From Glycomyces paridis (GTDB lineage: Bacteria; Actinomycetota; Actinomycetes; Mycobacteriales; Micromonosporaceae), in NCBI RefSeq assembly GCF_004912155.1, contig NZ_STGX01000002.1:327030-391029 (forward strand): a DNA stretch of 64,000 bases. The letters run 5' to 3'. The notes beneath the pieces were generated by a model that saw nothing but the letters and a program-made list of their open reading frames with translations, was not told the origin of the DNA and did not search any database. This document shows, piece after piece, positions 53,438 to 62,689 of this stretch (positions are counted from its first letter, which is position 1; the number at the start of each line of letters is the position of its first letter). The translations under genes were made by a program, and so were the position numbers.

Positions 53438-54553
53438 CTAGGCCAGGCGGTCGGCGGCGTCGGCGATCGCCTCGTCCGTGGCCGTCAGGGACAGCCTGAC
53501 GTGGCGCCCGCCCTTGGCGCCGTAGAACTCCCCGGCGGCGGCCAGGATGCCCCGCTCGGCGAGCGCCTCGACAGTGGTCCAGCAGTCCTCGCCGCGCGTG
53601 GCCCACAGGTACAGGCCCGCCTCGGAGTGGTCGACGCGGAACCCGGCGGCCTCGACCGCGCCGCGCAGGACGGTGCGGCGGCGCTCGTAGCGGGCGCGCT
53701 GCTCGATCGCGTGCGACTCGTCGTGGAGCGCGGCGATCGTGGCCTGCTGCACGGCCCACGGGACCATGAACCCGGCGTGGCGGCGCAGCTCGAGCAGGTC
53801 GGCGATGAGCGCGGGGTCGCCGGCGAGGAACGCCGAGCGGTACCCCGCGAGGTTCGAGCGCTTCGACAGCGAGTGGGCGGCGAGCAGGCCGGTGAGGTCG
53901 CCGTCGTTGACGCGCGGGTCGAGCACCGACACCGGCGGGCGCTCCTCGTCCCAGCCCAGCGTCAGGTAGCACTCGTCGCTGGCGAGCACCACGCCCGACT
54001 CCCGGGCCCAGCGCACCAGTTCGCGCAGGTGGTCGACCGAGGCGGTCTCGCCGGTCGGGTTGGTCGGGTAGTTGATCCACACCAGGCGCAGGCGCGACCC
54101 GGCCGCCTCGCGCGGATCGGCCACCGGCAGCGCCTCGGCCTTCGCGAGGATCGCGCCGATCTCGTACGTCGGGTAGGCGATCTCGGGGTAGGCGACGATC
54201 TCGCCGGGCCCGATCCCCAGCTGGAACGGCAGGTTCGCGACCAGTTCCTTGGAGCCGACCGTCGGCAGGACCGCGACGTCCTCACCGACGCCGGTGTGCC
54301 GGTGCAGCCACGAGCGCATCGCCCCGCGCAGTTCGGGCGGACCGGCGACCGTCGGGTAGCCGGGTGCGGCGGAGGCCGCGTCGAGGGCCCGCCTGATGGC
54401 CGCCGGGACCTCGTCCACGGGCGCGCCCACGGTGAGGTCGACCAGGCCGCCGGGATGGGCCGCCGCGCGTTCCCGGTACGGGGCCATCCGGTCCCACGGG
54501 AAGCGCGGCAGCCGGCGTGCCGGAGAGGCGCTGTGGAGGCGTCGCAGCGCCAT
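53438..54553 (-). CDS. dapC: succinyldiaminopimelate transaminase
   Basis: A 371-residue class I/II aminotransferase of lysine and peptidoglycan precursor synthesis. It shows SPARRLPRFPWDRMAPY at the start, INYPTNPTGETAS, the PLP lysine in AAHSLSKRSNLAGYRSAF and RHVRLSLTATDEAI near the end. ATG 54553 lies 5 bp behind the ferredoxin stop. The fdx-dapC pair is a common actinobacterial arrangement. Confidence 0.92.
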   Translation of the reverse strand: MALRRLHSASPARRLPRFPWDRMAPYRERAAAHPGGLVDLTVGAPVDEVPAAIRRALDAASAAPGYPTVAGPPELRGAMRSWLHRHTGVGEDVAVLPTVGSKELVANLPFQLGIGPGEIVAYPEIAYPTYEIGAILAKAEALPVADPREAAGSRLRLVWINYPTNPTGETASVDHLRELVRWARESGVVLASDECYLTLGWDEERPPVSVLDPRVNDGDLTGLLAAHSLSKRSNLAGYRSAFLAGDPALIADLLELRRHAGFMVPWAVQQATIAALHDESHAIEQRARYERRRTVLRGAVEAAGFRVDHSEAGLYLWATRGEDCWTTVEALAERGILAAAGEFYGAKGGRHVRLSLTATDEAIADAADRLA

Positions 54554-54558
54554 CGCGG

Positions 54559-54879
54559 CTACTCCTCTTTCGCGGGCAGCGCGACCACGAAGGGGACGTC
54601 GCTGTCGATCTTGCCGACCTTGGAGGCCCCGCCGGGGCTGCCCAGGTCGTCGAAGAAGTCGACTTCGGCCTTGGTGTACTGGGCCCACTCTTCGGGGACG
54701 TCGTCCTCGTAGAAGATCGCCTCGACCGGGCACACCGGTTCGCAAGCACCGCAGTCCACGCACTCGTCGGGGTGGATGTAGAGCTTCCGGTTGCCTTCGT
54801 AGATGCAGTCGACCGGGCATTCTTCGATGCAAGCCCTGTCGAGGAGATCCACGCACGGCTCGGCGATAACGTAAGTCAC
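54559..54879 (-). CDS. fdxA: seven-iron ferredoxin
   Basis: A 106-residue ferredoxin with one [3Fe-4S] and one [4Fe-4S] site: [20 protein letters not shown] and [17 protein letters not shown]. The acidic tail ([20 protein letters not shown]) is typical. It is a low-potential electron carrier and could serve the nitrate or sulfite reductases in this window, but this is not shown. GTG 54879 follows AAGGACG, a good Shine-Dalgarno. TAGGCT (54933-54928) is a candidate -10. Confidence 0.95.
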   Translation of the reverse strand: MTYVIAEPCVDLLDRACIEECPVDCIYEGNRKLYIHPDECVDCGACEPVCPVEAIFYEDDVPEEWAQYTKAEVDFFDDLGSPGGASKVGKIDSDVPFVVALPAKEE

Positions 54880-54968
54880 GAGTCGTCCTTCCTACAGCGC
54901 GCAATCGGACGGACTGCGCTGAGATTGAGCCTAAAGCTTATTGCCATTAACAGACCCGAAGGCTTGGG

Positions 54969-55910
54969 GTGCGCCAGATGCTGGGACCGGAACACATCGG
55001 CCGTCGCGTGGCGGTACGGATCAGGTTGCGCGACGCCGAGCCGGGTCGCCGGTTCACCGACGTCACCGGTGAGCTTATCGAGGTGGGCCCGGTGTGCTGG
55101 CGCGTGCTGCCCGACAGTGTGGCGCGTTCGGAGGCGGCCGTCACCATCGACGCCGACGCCGTCGTCGCGGCCCGCGCGGTCCCCCCGAAGCCGACCCCGT
55201 TCTCCGAGATCCTCGCCCTCGAACGCGCGCTCGCGGCCACCTGGCCCGCCACCGAGACCGCCGACCTCGGCGGCTGGCTGCTGCGGTTCGCGCACGGCTA
55301 CACGCGCCGCGCGAACTCGGCGCTGGCGCTGACCGCCCCGCCCGGCGGCGTCGACGCGGCCGCCGCCGCGGTCGCGGACTGGTACCGCGCTCGCGGCGCC
55401 CGCCCGCTCATCGCCCTGGCCGGGCCCGTCACGAAGCGGCTCGAAGCCGAACTCGCCGACCGCGGCTGGACCGCCGAGGCCGAGACGGTCGTCATGACCA
55501 AGGCGATCGAGGCGGTCGACTACGACGGCGAAGCCGTCGTGGCGGACGAGCCGGGACCGGTCCACCTGGCGCAGTCCGGGCGCGGCGCGCCCGCGGCGGC
55601 GGCGGTCCTCGGCTCGGGACCGGGCCGCGGCTACGCCCAGATCTGGCGCGGCGGCACGGACCTGGCCGCGCGCGGGCGCGGGGCGCTCGCCGGAGACCTG
55701 GTCGCCGTCACCGGAATCGGGACGGCCGAGGCCTACCGCAGGCGCGGCCTGGGCACCGAGGTGCTGCGCGCGCTCGAGGCGTGGGGCGCCTCGGCCGGGG
55801 CGCGGCGGGCCGCGCTCCAGGTCGAGGCGGACAACGACGCCGCGCTGGCGATGTACGCGGGGCTCGGGTACGCCGAGCGCTACCGGTACGGCTACCGGGC
55901 CGCGCCCTGA
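54969..55910 (+). CDS. GNAT-family N-acetyltransferase
   Basis: A protein of about 313 residues. The C-terminal GNAT domain holds the acetyl-CoA loop GTAEAYRRRGLGTEVLRALE and the fold end VEADNDAALAMYAGLGYAERYRYGY. The N-terminal 70 residues form a small beta domain. The substrate is unknown. GTG 54969 is used; ATG 54978 is equally possible. It is divergent from the ferredoxin gene, an arrangement seen in other actinobacteria. Confidence 0.83.
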   Translation: MRQMLGPEHIGRRVAVRIRLRDAEPGRRFTDVTGELIEVGPVCWRVLPDSVARSEAAVTIDADAVVAARAVPPKPTPFSEILALERALAATWPATETADLGGWLLRFAHGYTRRANSALALTAPPGGVDAAAAAVADWYRARGARPLIALAGPVTKRLEAELADRGWTAEAETVVMTKAIEAVDYDGEAVVADEPGPVHLAQSGRGAPAAAAVLGSGPGRGYAQIWRGGTDLAARGRGALAGDLVAVTGIGTAEAYRRRGLGTEVLRALEAWGASAGARRAALQVEADNDAALAMYAGLGYAERYRYGYRAAP

Positions 55911-55923
55911 CCCTCAGGACCGA

Positions 55924-56412
55924 CTAGGCCTTGGCGGCGGCGGTGCGGGAGGGGTTCGCCTTGTGCTCGAACGCGATCTGGGTGGCCTTGAGCTCGCGGC
56001 CGTAGACGTCGACGCCGAGGGCCATGACGATGAGGAAGCCGACCCAGCCGGAGACGGCCAGGAGCGCGAAGTAGATGAGGGTCTGCGAGAAGATCCCGTC
56101 GATCGTCGGGTAGTCGACGCGCGCGATGAGCGGGTTGACGAGGACGGCGAACAGGGTCGCGACGACGAAGATCGGGAGCAGCTCCCCGGTGATCTCCTGG
56201 CGGCGGCGGCGCGCGCCCCACCAGATCCCGGCCGCGACGGCGACGGCGGCCATCGCCCCGAAGGTGTAGACGCCCACGAGGTCGCCGACGGCGGTGCCCT
56301 CGCCCCAGACGTTGGAGGCGATCCGGCCCGCGAGGTTGGCGGCGATGAGGCCCAGGGCGAAGCCGTAGATCGACGGCCAGTGCGGCATCAGGAGGCGGCT
56401 GAGGAGGGTCAC
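55924..56412 (-). CDS. membrane protein of unknown function
   Basis: A 162-residue protein with about four membrane helices (WPSIYGFALGLIAANLAG, GVYTFGAMAAVAVAAGIWWG, FVVATLFAVLVNPLIA, ALLAVSGWVGFLIVMALGV). It starts with a GTG that overlaps the stop of the upstream membrane-protein gene (GTGA) and has AAGGAG 8 nt upstream, so the pair is one operon. I do not recognise a family. Confidence 0.74.
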   Translation of the reverse strand: MTLLSRLLMPHWPSIYGFALGLIAANLAGRIASNVWGEGTAVGDLVGVYTFGAMAAVAVAAGIWWGARRRRQEITGELLPIFVVATLFAVLVNPLIARVDYPTIDGIFSQTLIYFALLAVSGWVGFLIVMALGVDVYGRELKATQIAFEHKANPSRTAAAKA

Positions 56413-56861
56413 GGTCGGGACTCCTTCGGAAGGGTGGGGCTTGCATTCGGCGGGGCCGGCGGGTCCGCGGCGGGCCGGGACCTGCCGCTCGCCCTGGGAC
56501 GAAAATACCGCCACAGCGAGACGGCGATCCCGGCGGTACCGGCCAGCAGCAGCGCGTAGCCGTTGAAACCGCTGGCGATCACGAGCGATCCGGCCCCCGA
56601 GGGCATCGACGCGGCCAGCACGACCGCGAACCAGGCCAGCGCGGTGAGCACGACGATCCACCGGCCGCGGGTCCACCACACGCCGAGCGCGGCCAGCCCC
56701 AGGTTCCCGGCGAACGCCAGCGCCCCGGCGAGGGGCACGGCGACGCCGCCGATGTAGGTGGGCACCAGGAACGATTCGAGGAGCGCGGCGAGCAGCGCCG
56801 CGGCGACGACGACGACCGCCCCGCCGACGCGGACCGCCGCTTCCAGACCGTTCACTCGCAC
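56409..56861 (-). CDS. membrane protein, possibly DUF6113-like
   Basis: A 150-residue protein with four predicted helices (VRVGGAVVVVAAALLAALLE, VPLAGALAFAGNLGLAALGV, IVVLTALAWFAVVLAA, LLLAGTAGIAVSLW) and a Pro-rich C-terminus. Genes of this size and topology lie near dapC and mshB in relatives. Family assignment is tentative. Confidence 0.7.
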   Translation of the reverse strand: MRVNGLEAAVRVGGAVVVVAAALLAALLESFLVPTYIGGVAVPLAGALAFAGNLGLAALGVWWTRGRWIVVLTALAWFAVVLAASMPSGAGSLVIASGFNGYALLLAGTAGIAVSLWRYFRPRASGRSRPAADPPAPPNASPTLPKESRP

Positions 56862-57327
56862 GCAGGCGATCCTACGGGAGCGCGCGCACCCGCCCGAATT
56901 CGCGCCTGACGCAACGCCGCCGCCCGCTTCACGGTCGGTGAACCGCGCTCGCCCACGCCGCTTTTCGCCTCAGCCCGCTTCACCTCCGACGCGGCACCTC
57001 CGGCGCTTCACGGTCGGCGCACCGCGCCCACCCGCGCCGCTGATCACCGCCACCCGCCGGTGCTCTTCGCCTTCGCCCGCGCCGCTCGTCGCCCTCCGCA
57101 CGCCGGGCCATCCCCAACCCCCACCCACCCGAATGGGGAACAGTAGGCCCAGCTTCTCCCGCGGGTCCGACAAAACGGCCCCGCGCGGCCCCGGGCGTCA
57201 CCCGAACGGGTCGGCGGGCGCGGGCCGCCCCGTTCCGGGGCCGATGCGCCGCAACCCGTTCGGGCGGGCGGGCCGCGTCGGCGCGTTGGAGGGGCGGGGC
57301 CGTACCACGGGACGGGACAATACACTC
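56862..57327. other. 466-bp intergenic region with direct repeats
   Basis: Two 38-bp direct repeats (56925-56962 and 57004-57041) differ at a few positions; a partial third unit lies between them near 56974. A TGTCGGAC-like half element sits on the minus strand at 57165-57172. No gene is supported. Confidence 0.55.
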
Positions 57328-59067
57328 ATGACCGCCACACGAGAGACAACTGCCACGAAACGCCGACGCTTCCGACAGCTGCTTCCCGAACGGTCCGACT
57401 ACGCGCACGTCCGCCGCCACTGGCACACCGACCTCCTCGCCGGGCTCACCGTCGCGGTCGTCGCGCTGCCGCTGGCGCTCGGCTTCGGGATCGCCTCGGG
57501 CCTGGGGGCGTTCGCCGGGCTCATCACCTCGATCATCGCCGGGGCGGTCGCCGCGCTCCTCGGCGGCTCGAACCTCCAGATCACCGGCCCGACCGGCACG
57601 ATGGCGGTGGTCCTCGTCCCGCTCGCGGCCACCCACGACCACGCGGGGGTCCTCCTCGTCGGCGTCATGGCCGGGCTCATGCTCATCGCCCTCGCGCTCA
57701 CCGGCGCGGGCCGGTACGCGCGGTACGTGCCCGTCCCGGTCGTCGAGGGCTTCACCGCCGGGGTCGGCATCGTCATCGCCCTCCAGCAGCTCCCGCCGGC
57801 CCTGGGCCTGCCCCCGGCGACCGGCCACCTGCTCACGGGCGCATGGCATTCGGTGGCCGCCTTCGCGGCCGACCCGGACTGGGCCCCGCCCGCGGTCGCC
57901 TTCGCCGTGGCCGTCGCGATCCTGCTCGGCTCGCGCCTGCACTCGCACATCCCGACTCCGCTCCTCGCGGTCGTCGCGGCCACCGCGGTGACCTGGTACA
58001 CCGTCCCGGAGGTCGCGGTCATCGGGTCGCTGCCGCGCACCATCCCCGCCCCCGAGGCGGGCTTCCTCGACCTCGCGGCGATGCCCGGCCTGGTCGCGGC
58101 CGCGATCGCGATCTGCGCCCTGTGCGCCCTCGAATCGCTCCTGTCGGCGACGGTGGCCGACAACATGACCGTCGACCAGCACCACAACCCCGACCGGGAA
58201 CTGCTCGGGCAGGGTGTCGCGAACCTCGTGACGCCGTTCTTCGGCGGGATGCCGTCCTCGGGGGCGCTGGCGCGCACCGCGGTCAACGTCCGGTCCGGGG
58301 CGGCCGGGCGCCTCGCCTCGCTCACGCACGCGACCGTCCTCGCGCTCATGATGCTCGCGCTCGCGCCGCTGGTCGCGCACGTGCCGCTCGCGGCGCTCGC
58401 GGGCGTCCTCATCGCCACCTCGATCCGCATGATCGAGGTCGGCTCGATGCTGGCCCTGGCCCGCTCGACCCGCGCCGACGCCGCCGTCATGTGGCTGACC
58501 CTCGCCGCCACCGTCGTGCTCGACCTGGTGTGGGCCGTCGCGATCGGCGTCGCGCTGGCGGCGATGCTCGCGCTGGGCCGCATCTCGCGGTCGGTGTCGG
58601 TCGAGGAGGAGCCCATCGACCACGACGACCACCACGACGAGGAGGCCGCGCTCCTGCACGAGCACATCGTGGCCTACCGGCTGGAGGGCCCGCTGTTCTT
58701 CGCCGCGGCACACCGGTTCCTGCTGCAACTGCTCGACGTGGCCGACGTGCGCGTGGTCGTCCTGCGCATGAGCCGGGTGTCCACGATGGACGCGTCGGGG
58801 GCGACGGTGCTCGCCGACGCGATCAAGCGCCTGGAGCACCGCGGCATCGCCGTCTACCTCTCCGGCCTCGAACCGGTGCACGCCAAACCCCTCGAAGCCC
58901 TCGGCGTGCTCGAACCGCTCTGGCAGCAGGGCCGCCTGTTCGAGCACACCGGGGAGGCGATCAGGGCCGCCCGCCGCCGCCTCAAGGCCGACGGCCTCCT
59001 GGAGCGCCTCGAACTAGAGCAGCTCGAAACGGAGTCCGCCGCCCAGGCCGAAGCGGAGCGCCCATAG
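57328..59067 (+). CDS. SulP-family anion transporter with STAS domain
   Basis: A 579-residue SulP permease with about 12-14 hydrophobic segments (LLAGLTVAVVALPLALGFGI, TGPTGTMAVVLVPLA) and a C-terminal STAS domain (RVVVLRMSRVSTMDASGATVL). Between them lies an acidic and histidine-rich segment (DHDDHHDEEAALLHEH), which may bind metal. It could carry bicarbonate, sulfate or dicarboxylates. ATG 57328 follows a short upstream AT-rich patch. Its 3' end overlaps the convergent next gene by 54 bp. Confidence 0.88.
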   Translation: MTATRETTATKRRRFRQLLPERSDYAHVRRHWHTDLLAGLTVAVVALPLALGFGIASGLGAFAGLITSIIAGAVAALLGGSNLQITGPTGTMAVVLVPLAATHDHAGVLLVGVMAGLMLIALALTGAGRYARYVPVPVVEGFTAGVGIVIALQQLPPALGLPPATGHLLTGAWHSVAAFAADPDWAPPAVAFAVAVAILLGSRLHSHIPTPLLAVVAATAVTWYTVPEVAVIGSLPRTIPAPEAGFLDLAAMPGLVAAAIAICALCALESLLSATVADNMTVDQHHNPDRELLGQGVANLVTPFFGGMPSSGALARTAVNVRSGAAGRLASLTHATVLALMMLALAPLVAHVPLAALAGVLIATSIRMIEVGSMLALARSTRADAAVMWLTLAATVVLDLVWAVAIGVALAAMLALGRISRSVSVEEEPIDHDDHHDEEAALLHEHIVAYRLEGPLFFAAAHRFLLQLLDVADVRVVVLRMSRVSTMDASGATVLADAIKRLEHRGIAVYLSGLEPVHAKPLEALGVLEPLWQQGRLFEHTGEAIRAARRRLKADGLLERLELEQLETESAAQAEAERP

Positions 59068-60555
59068 CCGGTCGGGGGCGCCCCGGTGGTCGGTCGTGTC
59101 GACCGAGTCCACCAGGGCGTCCTCGGCGTTGACCCCGTGGAGGACGAGCGTGCCCCGCTCCCCGGCCCACACCGCGCGCGTCCCGTCGAGCTCGGGCCGG
59201 ATGCGGCTGACGAACGTCTCGGTGATCTCGGGGCCGAAGTCCTCCAAGGTCACCCCTTCGGCGCCCCAGTCGAACCGGCGGATGAGCGCGCCGTCGCCGT
59301 ACGCGTCGATGTACACGTCCAGGCCCGTCCCGGTGTCCACCAGCTCGGCCCGCGAATCGTCGCCCGGCTGCTGGGCCGCGCCCTCCACCGTCGGCACCGA
59401 ATGCCAAGCGGCCGAAGGATGCACCTGCTCGTGGCGCTCGGGCCCGAAGTACGCCGCCGTGTACTCCCCCGCGCCCGGGTCGCACAGCAGCTGCTCCCCG
59501 TCCACCGCGATGAGGAACGACCCCAGGTCGAGGTGGTTGTGCGGCTCGTCGTTGTACCCGCCCTTGACCGCCAGCGCCCACATGCGCCGTCCGATCCGGC
59601 GCCGCTCGACGAACCAGCCGACGTCGGCCAGCAGCGAGCGCTCCGGTTCGACCGAGGTCCCCAGCGGGCGGCCCCAGTCGAGGGTACGGGTGAGGTGGGC
59701 CCAGCGGGCGCAGGCGTCGTCGGCGAAGGTCTGGACGCGCGCGGCGGCCGGCAGCGGCGTGCCGAGCCGGTCGTGCAGGCGCGCCAGGAGCCCGAGCGGC
59801 AGGAGCGCGTCGGCCCCGGTGTCGCCGAACGTGGCGAACGAGCCCGGGTACAGCTGCGCGCGGGCGGGGAACGCGGCGATGGCCTCGTTCCCGGCCAGGA
59901 GGTCCTCGCCGGTGGCCGCGAGCCAGGCCTCGGCGAAGTAGGTGAAGTACCCGAAGCCGTAGACCCAGTAGTCGACGCCCTCGACGCAGCCGCCGTCGGG
60001 CCCGAAGGAGAACAGGTAGCCCTGGAGGGCGGGCAGGACGCGGGCGCGCACCACGTCGGTGTCGTAGCCGAGCGCGAGCGCGGCCATCCCGGCGGCGCCG
60101 GCGCACACGGCCGTCCAGTTCGAGATGCGCTCCTCCCAGTGGAAGGGGTAGTCGGCCTCGAAGAACGGGTCGAGGACGCGCGCGCGGATCTCGGCGGCGA
60201 CCGCCTCGGCGCCTTCGACGTCCTCGCGCAGGCGCAGGATCTCGGCGAGGGTCTGCGCGGTCTCGCACGCGAACAGGTCGACGCAGGTGCGCGGGTCGCC
60301 CTCGGCGTCCCAGTGGGCCGGCAGCGCCCAGGACCGCTCCTGGCAGACGTCCTTGAGCAGGGCCGAGAGCGCGGGCCCCTCGCCGACGACGGCGAGCGCG
60401 GCGAGGTGGCGGCGGCGCGCGAAGTACTGGGCCTCGAAGGGGAGGCGGCGGCCGGTGGCGGCGTAGTCGCCGTCGAGGTCGGGGTCGAAGGCCGGGACGG
60501 GCTGCGCGGCGATCGCGCGGAGCTCTTCGAGGAGTGCGGTGCGGAGGTCACTCAT
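59014..60555 (-). CDS. heparinase II/III-like protein
   Basis: A 513-residue cytosolic protein. Residues 1-300 are an alpha/alpha toroid; the heparinase II/III-like beta domain includes GGYNDEPHNHLDLGSFLIAVDG and DPGAGEYTAAYFGPERHEQV, with the histidines and tyrosines used in catalysis by such lyases. No signal peptide is seen. The polysaccharide substrate is unknown. Its 3' end overlaps the SulP gene tail to tail by 54 bp. Confidence 0.8.
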   Translation of the reverse strand: MSDLRTALLEELRAIAAQPVPAFDPDLDGDYAATGRRLPFEAQYFARRRHLAALAVVGEGPALSALLKDVCQERSWALPAHWDAEGDPRTCVDLFACETAQTLAEILRLREDVEGAEAVAAEIRARVLDPFFEADYPFHWEERISNWTAVCAGAAGMAALALGYDTDVVRARVLPALQGYLFSFGPDGGCVEGVDYWVYGFGYFTYFAEAWLAATGEDLLAGNEAIAAFPARAQLYPGSFATFGDTGADALLPLGLLARLHDRLGTPLPAAARVQTFADDACARWAHLTRTLDWGRPLGTSVEPERSLLADVGWFVERRRIGRRMWALAVKGGYNDEPHNHLDLGSFLIAVDGEQLLCDPGAGEYTAAYFGPERHEQVHPSAAWHSVPTVEGAAQQPGDDSRAELVDTGTGLDVYIDAYGDGALIRRFDWGAEGVTLEDFGPEITETFVSRIRPELDGTRAVWAGERGTLVLHGVNAEDALVDSVDTTDHRGAPDRLWALRFGLGGGLRFELL

Positions 60556-60719
60556 GGGGGTGCCGTCCGGGTCCGCCGAGGCGAGCGGCGGCGCGGGGCG
60601 CCTGGTTGGGGAGGGTCATCGACCGTCGCCTTTCGGGATGGGGCGGTGGATAGGGGGCTGGAGTTCCTGCCGTGGCTCAACGGTAACGCGGGCGCGCTTT
60701 CCGTCATAGACTCCCACGT

Positions 60720-61382
60720 ATGCGCATCGGGGAGCTGTCGGAGCGGACGGGCGTTCCGGCCGCCACCATCAAGTACTACCTGCGGGAGCACCTGCTCCAG
60801 CCGGGCGAGCACGGCGAGGCGAACGCGGTCGAGTACGGGCCGGCGCACGTCCACCGCCTCACGCTCATCCGGGCCCTGTCGGAGACGGCGGGCCTGTCGG
60901 TGGCGCAGATCGGCGAGGTCCTGACGGTGCTGGCCCGCCACCCCGAGTCGGCGTTCCAGGCTCTCGGCGCGGCGCTGGCCGCGACGCACCGGGACCCGAA
61001 GTTCTCGCTGGCGAGCGAGGGCACGGCCGAGGCGGCGGAGCGGACGGTCGACGAGCTGCTGGGCGAGTACGGGTGGGCGGAGGTCGCGCCACCGAACTAC
61101 CGTGACGCGCTGGTGACGGCCCTGACGGCGTTCTACCGCTTGGGGAACCCGGACCCGCAGGAGGTGCTGGGGCACTATGCGGACGCGGCGGCGGCGCTCG
61201 CGTCGGCGGACATGCAGGCGATCGCGGAGGCGACGCGGCCTGAGGGCGTCGACGTGGAGCAGGCGGTGGCCGCGACGGTGCTCGGCGAGACGGTGTTCGC
61301 GGCGCTGCGGCGGATCGCGCACATCGCGGCCTCGGCCAGGGCGCAGACGGAGCAGGGCCCTTCGGGCACAATGGGTCCCTGA
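60720..61382 (+). CDS. MerR-family transcriptional regulator
   Basis: A 220-residue regulator. The MerR winged helix occupies residues 1-70 (RIGELSERTGVPAATIKYYLREHLLQPG); the C-terminal 140 residues form a helical effector domain. It is divergent from the heparinase-like gene and may control it or itself. TAGACT (60707-60712) ends 7 nt before the ATG, a leaderless arrangement. Confidence 0.87.
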   Translation: MRIGELSERTGVPAATIKYYLREHLLQPGEHGEANAVEYGPAHVHRLTLIRALSETAGLSVAQIGEVLTVLARHPESAFQALGAALAATHRDPKFSLASEGTAEAAERTVDELLGEYGWAEVAPPNYRDALVTALTAFYRLGNPDPQEVLGHYADAAAALASADMQAIAEATRPEGVDVEQAVAATVLGETVFAALRRIAHIAASARAQTEQGPSGTMGP

Positions 61383-61411
61383 CCCGCTCCCCGACCACGA
61401 ACGGCCGCACT

Positions 61412-62221
61412 ATGCCCGAGCCGCTGCGCTTCGACCGCGACCCCGACCGCCCGAACCTCCTCCACCTGGTGGCGGACGAGGTCGTGCAGGCGACCGTGGA
61501 CCTCGACGACCCGTCCTACCTCGACGCGGAGTACATGCAGCGCATCGCCTACCTCGTGGACGCGATGGCGGCGCCGAAGGCGCCGCTGCGGGTCCTGCAC
61601 CTGGGCGCGGGCGGCCTGGCGATGGCGCGGTACGTCGCCGCGACGCGTCCGGGCTCCTACCAGCAGGCGGTGGAGACGAACCGGGAGCTGGTGGACCTGG
61701 TGCGGGCGCAGGCGCCGCTGCCGCGCGGAGTGAAGGTGAAGATCCGCCACACCGACGCGCGGGAGGCGGTCGAGAGCGCCCCTGAGGCGAGCTACGAGCT
61801 GGTGATCACCGACGTGTACGCCGAGGCCCGCGTGCCCGCGCACGTCACGAGCACCGAGTTCCTGACGGCGGCGCACCGGGTCCTGCGCCCGGGCGGGCAC
61901 TACGCGGTGAACCTGTGCGACGGCGGCCAGATGCGCTTCCTGAAGCCGGCCCTGGCGGCGATGGGCGCCGTGTGGGCGCACACGGCGGTCATGGCCGAGC
62001 CGGCGGTGCTGCGCGGCAGGCGCTTCGGGAACGTGGTCGCCGTCGCCGCCGACACCGAACTCCCCATCGCGGCCCTGCGCCGCCGCTGCGCGGGAGCGGC
62101 GTTCCCCTGCCGCGTCCTCGAAGGCACCGAACTGCGCGAGTACATCGCCGGCGCCGCCCCGGCCACCGACGCGACGGCCATCCAGTCCCCGCCCCCGCCG
62201 AGATCCCTCCGCAGCTTCTGA
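61412..62221 (+). CDS. spermidine-synthase-like methyltransferase
   Basis: A 269-residue Rossmann-fold protein with the spermidine synthase/spermine synthase layout: LRVLHLGAGGLAMARYVAA, QQAVETNRELVDLVRAQ, IRHTDAREAVES, and VITDVYAEARVPAHVTSTEFL. The active-site GGGDG is GAGG here, so it is more likely a relative of unknown substrate than a true polyamine synthase. It follows the MerR gene on the same strand after 29 bp. Confidence 0.8.
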   Translation: MPEPLRFDRDPDRPNLLHLVADEVVQATVDLDDPSYLDAEYMQRIAYLVDAMAAPKAPLRVLHLGAGGLAMARYVAATRPGSYQQAVETNRELVDLVRAQAPLPRGVKVKIRHTDAREAVESAPEASYELVITDVYAEARVPAHVTSTEFLTAAHRVLRPGGHYAVNLCDGGQMRFLKPALAAMGAVWAHTAVMAEPAVLRGRRFGNVVAVAADTELPIAALRRRCAGAAFPCRVLEGTELREYIAGAAPATDATAIQSPPPPRSLRSF

Positions 62222-62223
62222 CC

Positions 62224-62240
62224 CGCCGCCTCGCGGCGGC
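62224..62240 (+). terminator. short hairpin after the spermidine-synthase-like gene
   Basis: CCGCCGC-CTC-GCGGCGG, directly after the stop; GC-rich without T tract. Confidence 0.5.
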
Positions 62241-62261
62241 GGCGCCCGGACCCGCACGGCC

Positions 62262-62310
62262 TGTCGCACCCGCCGGGCACGATCGAAAGCGGGGGTGCCT
62301 GCGAACACGA
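62262..62310 (+). repeat. TGTCGNAC-N8-YANNNT element (copy D)
   Basis: 49-bp unit, 42 of 49 identical to copy E (62361-62409) with no gap, 99 bp away. Ends in GCGAACACGA. Confidence 0.85.
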
Positions 62311-62360
62311 ACCATGCTCATCGCCGCCGATCGCGCCGGAGGCGCGCCGCCGCCCGCGAC

Positions 62361-62409
62361 CGTCGCACCCGCCGGGCACCATCGAAGCCGGGGGCGATTG
62401 CGAACACGA
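62361..62409 (+). repeat. TGTCGNAC-N8-YANNNT element (copy E)
   Basis: Second 49-bp copy, first base C in place of T. Both lie between the spermidine-synthase-like gene and the c-di-AMP riboswitch. Confidence 0.85.
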
Positions 62410-62540
62410 GCGGCGCTCGCCGTCGCCGCGCCTCCGGCGCCGCCGCCTTACGCGCCGACGTCCGGGCCAGCGGCGGGTGGGCCGTTCGGACAATAAAGTC
62501 GCAGGATAGTGGCCCTGTCTCCCGGCGCGTCCTCACTGTC

Positions 62541-62601
62541 CGTTACCGGAGAGTGGAGCGGTTCACAGAGGGCTTGGCGATGCCGGTCACCTTCGGTAAC
62601 G
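62541..62601 (+). promoter_or_regulatory. inverted repeat in the NlpC/P60 promoter region
   Basis: Perfect 8-bp arms CGTTACCG (62541-62548) and CGGTAACG (62594-62601), 45 bp apart, ahead of the riboswitch. Could be tandem sites for a response regulator. Confidence 0.35.
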
Positions 62602-62689
62602 TCGTCGCCTGTTCCGGTCGGGTCCTCAGGGCTCCCCCAGAGACCCACCCGCCCGGACCGCCGAGCCGCGCAGCGCATGACGCCCGTTC

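Noticed and set aside
49684..53499. A 1271-codon open frame on the plus strand opposite the ATPase regulator.
   Set aside because: It is antisense to a clearly recognisable protein and its Gly/Ala/Val-rich translation has no family pattern; GC-rich codon bias keeps such frames open.
57165..57172. TGTCGGAC on the minus strand as a ninth element copy.
   Set aside because: The hexamer after 8 nt is GAAGCT, which lacks the YANNNT pattern, and no G-rich arm follows at the usual place.
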